Source: Gammaproteobacteria bacterium
GTDB taxonomy: Bacteria; Pseudomonadota; Gammaproteobacteria; Pseudomonadales; JAUIET01
Direction: 5' to 3'
Length of the DNA: 64,000 nt
Assembly: GCA_030429735.1 (NCBI GenBank)
Contig: JAUIET010000001.1
Coordinates: 62,001-126,000 of the forward strand
Shown here: piece by piece, positions 60,684-64,000 of the stretch
Layout: each line of letters starts with the position of its first letter
Numbering within the stretch: the first letter of the stretch is position 1
Notes under the pieces: generated by a model
What the model saw: the letters and a program-made list of their open reading frames with translations, nothing else
Told to the model about the DNA's origin: nothing
Database searches by the model: none
Program-made: the position numbers and the translations under genes

Positions 60684-61079
60684 TTATTCACCGATCACTC
60701 GTCTCAAGTGGGCAAAGGGCTTACCGAGAGGGCCTTTTGGCATTGGATCGGAATTTGGATCAGTGTGAGCAATTACGTGACCTTGCCTGGTTTCTTCACC
60801 GGGCATATCTACCGATTGGTGACCGTCCGCGCCGATTGGGTCACAGCCCTCAATCACGGTGCGCGTACTCCACGCCCGCGGGATTAACTTGGAGGTGGGC
60901 AAAATTTGCTCAGATTTGATGACCTGGCATTCACTGCGAAATCCCACTGCAAGAAGTTGCCTCAACCACTCGTTCTGTCTGTCCCTGGGTAGACGTTGTA
61001 AGCGCTGCAGCAGAATCGCTTCGAGGGGTATCCGCCGATCGAGGGATAGGCTGATCCGCTGGAGCGAGCTGGCGCCCAT
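60684..61079 (-). CDS. Small protein upstream of parM, possible ParR/StbB partner
   Basis: A 131-aa protein with a predicted alpha-helical N-terminal region: ISLSLDRRIPLEAILLQRLQRLPRDRQNEWLRQLLAVGFRSE. This RHH-like start is common among ParR/StbB DNA-binding adaptors, which bind the centromere and hold ParM filaments. The C-terminal 70 residues are low in hydrophobics and have no recognisable fold. It ends 32 bp before the parM-like start and follows the PFL_4669-type gene by 5 bp. Confidence 0.6.
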   Translation of the reverse strand: MGASSLQRISLSLDRRIPLEAILLQRLQRLPRDRQNEWLRQLLAVGFRSECQVIKSEQILPTSKLIPRAWSTRTVIEGCDPIGADGHQSVDMPGEETRQGHVIAHTDPNSDPMPKGPLGKPFAHLRRVIGE

Positions 61080-61084
61080 GGCGA

Positions 61085-61825
61085 CTAAGCCCCATCTCCG
61101 GCCTGGCGGGCGCTGCCTTCGATCTGTTGATACGCCACCGGGCGCAGGGCAGGTAGTCGCTCACCGCGCAGGATGTCGTCCGGCAGGTCACCCATCCGCT
61201 CCCTCGCCTTGATGGCCAAGGGTGTTTGTTGTCGAACGTCCTGTCGGCAAATATCCAGGGAGTGATACCCGAGTGGCAACGCAAAAATCCGGCGCACCCA
61301 GCGGCCACTACCCGCGACCTGCTCGGCCAGATCCGTCGGCATCTCGATACCCAGATGACGCAAAGTCCTATCTGCACACATCAACTGGTCATACTCACCC
61401 AGCAACTGCGCCGCACGAAAGGCGTAGGGATTGGCAAACTGCAATGATACCCGCTGGGGTCGGCTCGATTGCGCCACAACGAACTCCAGCGAGCTGCTGT
61501 GTGTTGCCATAAGCGCAGCCATCCTTTGCTGCAAGCCCCCAAGCTGAACACGGATATCAGCAATACCCTCCTCCACTTTGAGTAGCCACCAGTCTGCATA
61601 AGGGTCGTCGAAGCGAATGGCGTGCCAAAGTGATTTCAATCGATCAGCGAACCCGATCAGGCCGATGATAGCGGGCTTGCCATCAGCAGCCCGTCGACCG
61701 CGAATAAGGCCCTGAGCCTGATATGTCTGGATCGTCAACCAGACGTCACCCTGCAGTGCACCCAGCTCTGACTCAGGTGGCTTTGAATCTGTGGTTTGGT
61801 GGGGCAGCTCGGCGCTCGAACTCAT
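61085..61825 (-). CDS. ICE protein, PFL_4669 family (TIGR03761, DUF1845)
   Basis: A 246-aa protein. Family hallmarks: LTIQTYQAQGLIRGRRAADGKPAIIGLIGFADRLKSLW in sequence, DDPYADWWLLKVEEGI, SLQFANPYAFRAAQLLGEYDQL, and RQDVRQQTPLAIKARERMGDLPDDILRG. Function unknown, but always in ICE maintenance regions. The ATG at 61825 follows gggag by 8 bp; two in-frame ATGs just upstream are alternatives. 61826-62011 contains no gene. Confidence 0.85.
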   Translation of the reverse strand: MSSSAELPHQTTDSKPPESELGALQGDVWLTIQTYQAQGLIRGRRAADGKPAIIGLIGFADRLKSLWHAIRFDDPYADWWLLKVEEGIADIRVQLGGLQQRMAALMATHSSSLEFVVAQSSRPQRVSLQFANPYAFRAAQLLGEYDQLMCADRTLRHLGIEMPTDLAEQVAGSGRWVRRIFALPLGYHSLDICRQDVRQQTPLAIKARERMGDLPDDILRGERLPALRPVAYQQIEGSARQAGDGA

Positions 61826-62011
61826 TGACATCGCTCCCATGCAAGCTCGTTTCTGTCGTGCTATGAACCCACGATTCGTAGCACGAGACCATGGGATATC
61901 CATCCGACCCGTGCATGGCTTTCATGGGTGACGGATCAAGTGGTTCCAGTGGAAACACCAGGGCGATGCGTCGAACGCCGTTATTGCTGCCAGGGCGGCG
62001 CGGCGAAGGAT

Positions 62012-63268
62012 TCAGGTGTCATCGTTTAACGAAGCTCGCAACTTGGCCAGCTGCTCCCGGCCATAGGCCTGGGAACGTTCTCGTTCCTCAGCAGTTTTGG
62101 CTTTTTGGGCTTCGTCCTCGGGTGGCGGCGCGTGATGTGCCCGCGCCTGCCTGGCTTCAACCACTTTGATGCCAAGATTAGGCACGAACTCGCCTTGTTG
62201 CGCGGCCTTACACAGAGAGTGTAAAAACCGCAACTCGTCGTAAACCGGTTTCATCCCTTTTTGCTCGGACGCTAGTCGACCCTGGAGCTCATCGAGCACC
62301 AGCTGACGATCATCAGGGTCGATCATCGCAAGATACCGATCCGCCAGGTGTTTCTGATTCTCTGACAGTCGCGGTGGATAAATCAGCGCTTGATCCGACG
62401 GCGGGGATATGGGTTGATCGGTTTCTGAAAATCCTTTTCTCTCATTGTTCGTATTTGGTGTAGTGGTTGTTGTAGTTGTTTTTTTATAATCACTACTACA
62501 ACGACTACCGTAGTGTTCTTGTGCCTCCACCTTTGAATTTTGGTGCTGGTCAGATTGCTCAGATATTCTTGCTCCTGACGGCTTATTCAGCTGATCGAGG
62601 CTGGCGGCATGAAATGTGAAATAGCGACCTTGTTGGTCGTGGTTTCCGCGGCTATCTGAGAGTTGCTGATTGGCCTGCAAGCGACGCTCAATGGCTGACT
62701 CCTGCCGGCCGAGGTATTCTCCTTGCTGAATATCTCTATCCAGGCTCTCTAACACTGCCTCGGCCACTCGGCGAACACGCGCATGGTGGTGCTCCTGGGA
62801 TTGTGTGACGAAGGCCATGTAGGCCTCATCCAGGTACAGGGCATCCGCCAGCGGTAAAGGCTCATCATGGAGGGTGTAGACATTACCGGTGAAGCGACCG
62901 CTCTTCTGACGCACTTTGGCGCACAAGGTCAACCAACGCGTAAGGCGCAGGATCGCTATGGCGCGGGAGACCGTAGATGTGGAAGAAACGTTGGTTTTTC
63001 TGGCAATGGTGTCGTAATCAGGAAAGGCCGTTCGCCCACCGGTCTCCCGCGCATGTAGCATGATGACCATCCATACCAGCTTGTCGACCGGCTCCAGTAC
63101 CGGATCCTGGATGACCATGGCGGGCACCGCCTGATGCCAGTTACCCACAAACAACATGGCATCCGGCGACGATTGATCACTTTGCGTCTGAACTTTGGCA
63201 ATGGTCGCCTTGATTAGTGCATCGAGCGCAACGGTTTCTGGACGCAATCTGTCCTCATCATGGGCCAT
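62012..63268 (-). CDS. STY4528-type pathogenicity-island replication protein
   Basis: A 418-aa protein with a winged-helix-like N-terminal part: AMLFVGNWHQAVPAMVIQDPVLEPVDKLVWMVIMLHA, FPDYDTIARKTNVSSTSTVSRAIAILRLTRWLTL, FTGNVYTLHDEPLPLADAL. The middle (about 220-290) is low complexity with a T-rich run (KKTTTTTTTPNTN). The C-terminal part ends in a charged helix. Resembles replication initiators of the STY4528 family. The ATG at 63268 overlaps the DUF2857 gene by 11 bp. Confidence 0.83.
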   Translation of the reverse strand: MAHDEDRLRPETVALDALIKATIAKVQTQSDQSSPDAMLFVGNWHQAVPAMVIQDPVLEPVDKLVWMVIMLHARETGGRTAFPDYDTIARKTNVSSTSTVSRAIAILRLTRWLTLCAKVRQKSGRFTGNVYTLHDEPLPLADALYLDEAYMAFVTQSQEHHHARVRRVAEAVLESLDRDIQQGEYLGRQESAIERRLQANQQLSDSRGNHDQQGRYFTFHAASLDQLNKPSGARISEQSDQHQNSKVEAQEHYGSRCSSDYKKTTTTTTTPNTNNERKGFSETDQPISPPSDQALIYPPRLSENQKHLADRYLAMIDPDDRQLVLDELQGRLASEQKGMKPVYDELRFLHSLCKAAQQGEFVPNLGIKVVEARQARAHHAPPPEDEAQKAKTAEERERSQAYGREQLAKLRASLNDDT

Positions 63269-63860
63269 TCTCGGCAACCCGCTCGGCCGGTATGCAGCCG
63301 ATGCTTTCACCGTACGTTTCCCAACGCTGCACAAGCGCCCATAGCGATCGCAGTCCGATACCCGTTTGTCGCTGCAGCTCGAGATAGTCCGTAGCGGCCA
63401 AGGCGTTTTTGTCTTCTGCAGTCAGGCGTTCTTGCCAGGCATACCAGAGCCTGTGAGTATCCGCTTCGTCCAGCTCGGGCGGCCTACCCACGGCAGGCGC
63501 CAGCGTCAACAATCGGCGCCAGCGGGTGTATTCCCGCGAACTCAAACCGAACAGCTGTTGCATCATCTCCAAAGGCGCGTCGGCAACCAGCAATTCACGC
63601 TGCAGATCTTCGGATTCTCGCTGATGCTGCAGGTGTTCCAGCATCGGCCAGAAGACATCCCGATTAAGACCGATCTGCAGGCAATGCACCCGCAGCGTGT
63701 CGACTCGATAGAGATCAGCCAGGCTCATTGCTTTCAGGGCATCCAGCTCTTTGGGGCCAAAATTCATCGCCCGTAGCGCCTGCTGGTCCCCCTCCGCCAG
63801 ACATCGCATGGCATATAACAGAACGGCGGTGGTGAGATCCGCCTCTTTATTGGACGACAT
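63258..63860 (-). CDS. DUF2857 protein
   Basis: A 200-aa protein: DLTTAVLLYAMRCLAEGDQQALRAMNFGPKELDALKAMSLADLYRV at the N-terminus, then LFGLSSREYTRWRRLLTL and LDEADTHRLWYAWQERL, WALVQRWETYGES, which fit DUF2857. Helical, possibly DNA-binding via FGLSSREYTRWRRL. The ATG at 63860 overlaps the ParB-like gene by 14 bp. Usual neighbour of STY4528 and ParB in ICEs. Confidence 0.83.
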   Translation of the reverse strand: MSSNKEADLTTAVLLYAMRCLAEGDQQALRAMNFGPKELDALKAMSLADLYRVDTLRVHCLQIGLNRDVFWPMLEHLQHQRESEDLQRELLVADAPLEMMQQLFGLSSREYTRWRRLLTLAPAVGRPPELDEADTHRLWYAWQERLTAEDKNALAATDYLELQRQTGIGLRSLWALVQRWETYGESIGCIPAERVAENGP

Positions 63861-64000
63861 CGCCCTCACCCTGGTCGGATACCCACAACTCGATGCCACG
63901 GTCGTAGGCCAGTCGTTTGATAGCGCGGTAAGCATCCATTAGTTGCAGTAAATGCAGCCACTCCGGCGGGTTTAGCTGTTGCCAGAGCTGACTGCTCAGA
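63847..64000 (-). CDS. C-terminal end of an ICE ParB-like protein, truncated by the window
   Basis: About 50 codons are visible, ending in the stop at 63847. They read SSQLWQQLNPPEWLHLLQL, MDAYRAIKRLAYDRGIELW, VSDQGEGDVVQ. The LW...P..W..L..LMDaYR pattern is like the C-terminus of PFGI-1-type ParB proteins (TIGR03764), which precede DUF2857 in related ICEs. The assignment depends on this short part and on context. Confidence 0.6.
   Translation of the reverse strand, partial: LSSQLWQQLNPPEWLHLLQLMDAYRAIKRLAYDRGIELWVSDQGEGDVVQ

Noticed and set aside
15747-64000. Complete ICE with both attachment sites
   Set aside because: No second copy of the tRNA-Leu 3' end, no relaxase and no tRNA-proximal integrase were found inside the window, so only one end can be proposed.
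15834-64000. CRISPR array
   Set aside because: No series of equally spaced direct repeats was seen; the only short tandem repeat is the 33-bp block at 15949-15981.

Overview
The window looks like part of a gammaproteobacterial chromosome carrying a large integrative and conjugative element (ICE). Bases 1 to about 15,830 are core chromosome: dnaB, the rpsF-rpsR-DUF2232-rplI ribosomal cluster, rlmB and rnr, followed by accessory chromosomal genes (sulfotransferase plus DUF1214 pair, a GGDEF/EAL protein, a PLP decarboxylase, an NrtS-like transporter). Gene order and content suggest a marine lineage near Cellvibrionales/Halieaceae; this is inference from gene content only.

A tRNA-Leu(CAG) gene at 15747-15833 marks the change. 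Everything to its right is mobile or accessory and continues beyond the window. First comes a cargo zone (16.0-31.2 kb): an unrecognised 404-aa protein, a three-gene ABC-three-component system (HNH effector, small middle component, DUF2326 ATPase), and a seven-gene type I restriction-modification operon with two HsdM genes, a zinc-ribbon protein, HsdS, a Rad3/XPD-like helicase and HsdR, headed by an HTH gene. A 47-codon stub of a second hsdR lies between hsdS and the helicase.

From 31.2 to 52.4 kb lies a conjugation module of the MPF-G (PFGI-1/SPI-7/ICEHin1056-like) type: TraG, TraU-, TraK-, TraB- and TraC-like proteins, pilin-like and small membrane proteins, the TraD coupling protein, a lytic transglycosylase and PilL. 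It is interrupted at 43.6-46.9 kb by a cargo cluster: an AAA/TOPRIM ATPase, a DEDDh exonuclease and a RES-Xre toxin-antitoxin pair with two matching palindromic operators.

At 52.55-56.12 kb a RIT element (three tandem tyrosine recombinases) has inserted into the last codons of an Integrase_1-type gene. The original 3' end of that gene can still be read on the far side of the element, and both copies encode VYLGR-stop.

The right part (56.1-64 kb) is the ICE maintenance region: integrase, an approximately 800-bp structured non-coding stretch, DUF6573, RadC, an STY4534-type protein, a ParM-like ATPase with a small partner, a PFL_4669-type protein, an STY4528-type replication protein, DUF2857 and the end of a ParB-like gene. 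Three genes here share a similar hairpin leader. No relaxase and no far-end att site are visible, so the ICE is incomplete in this window.
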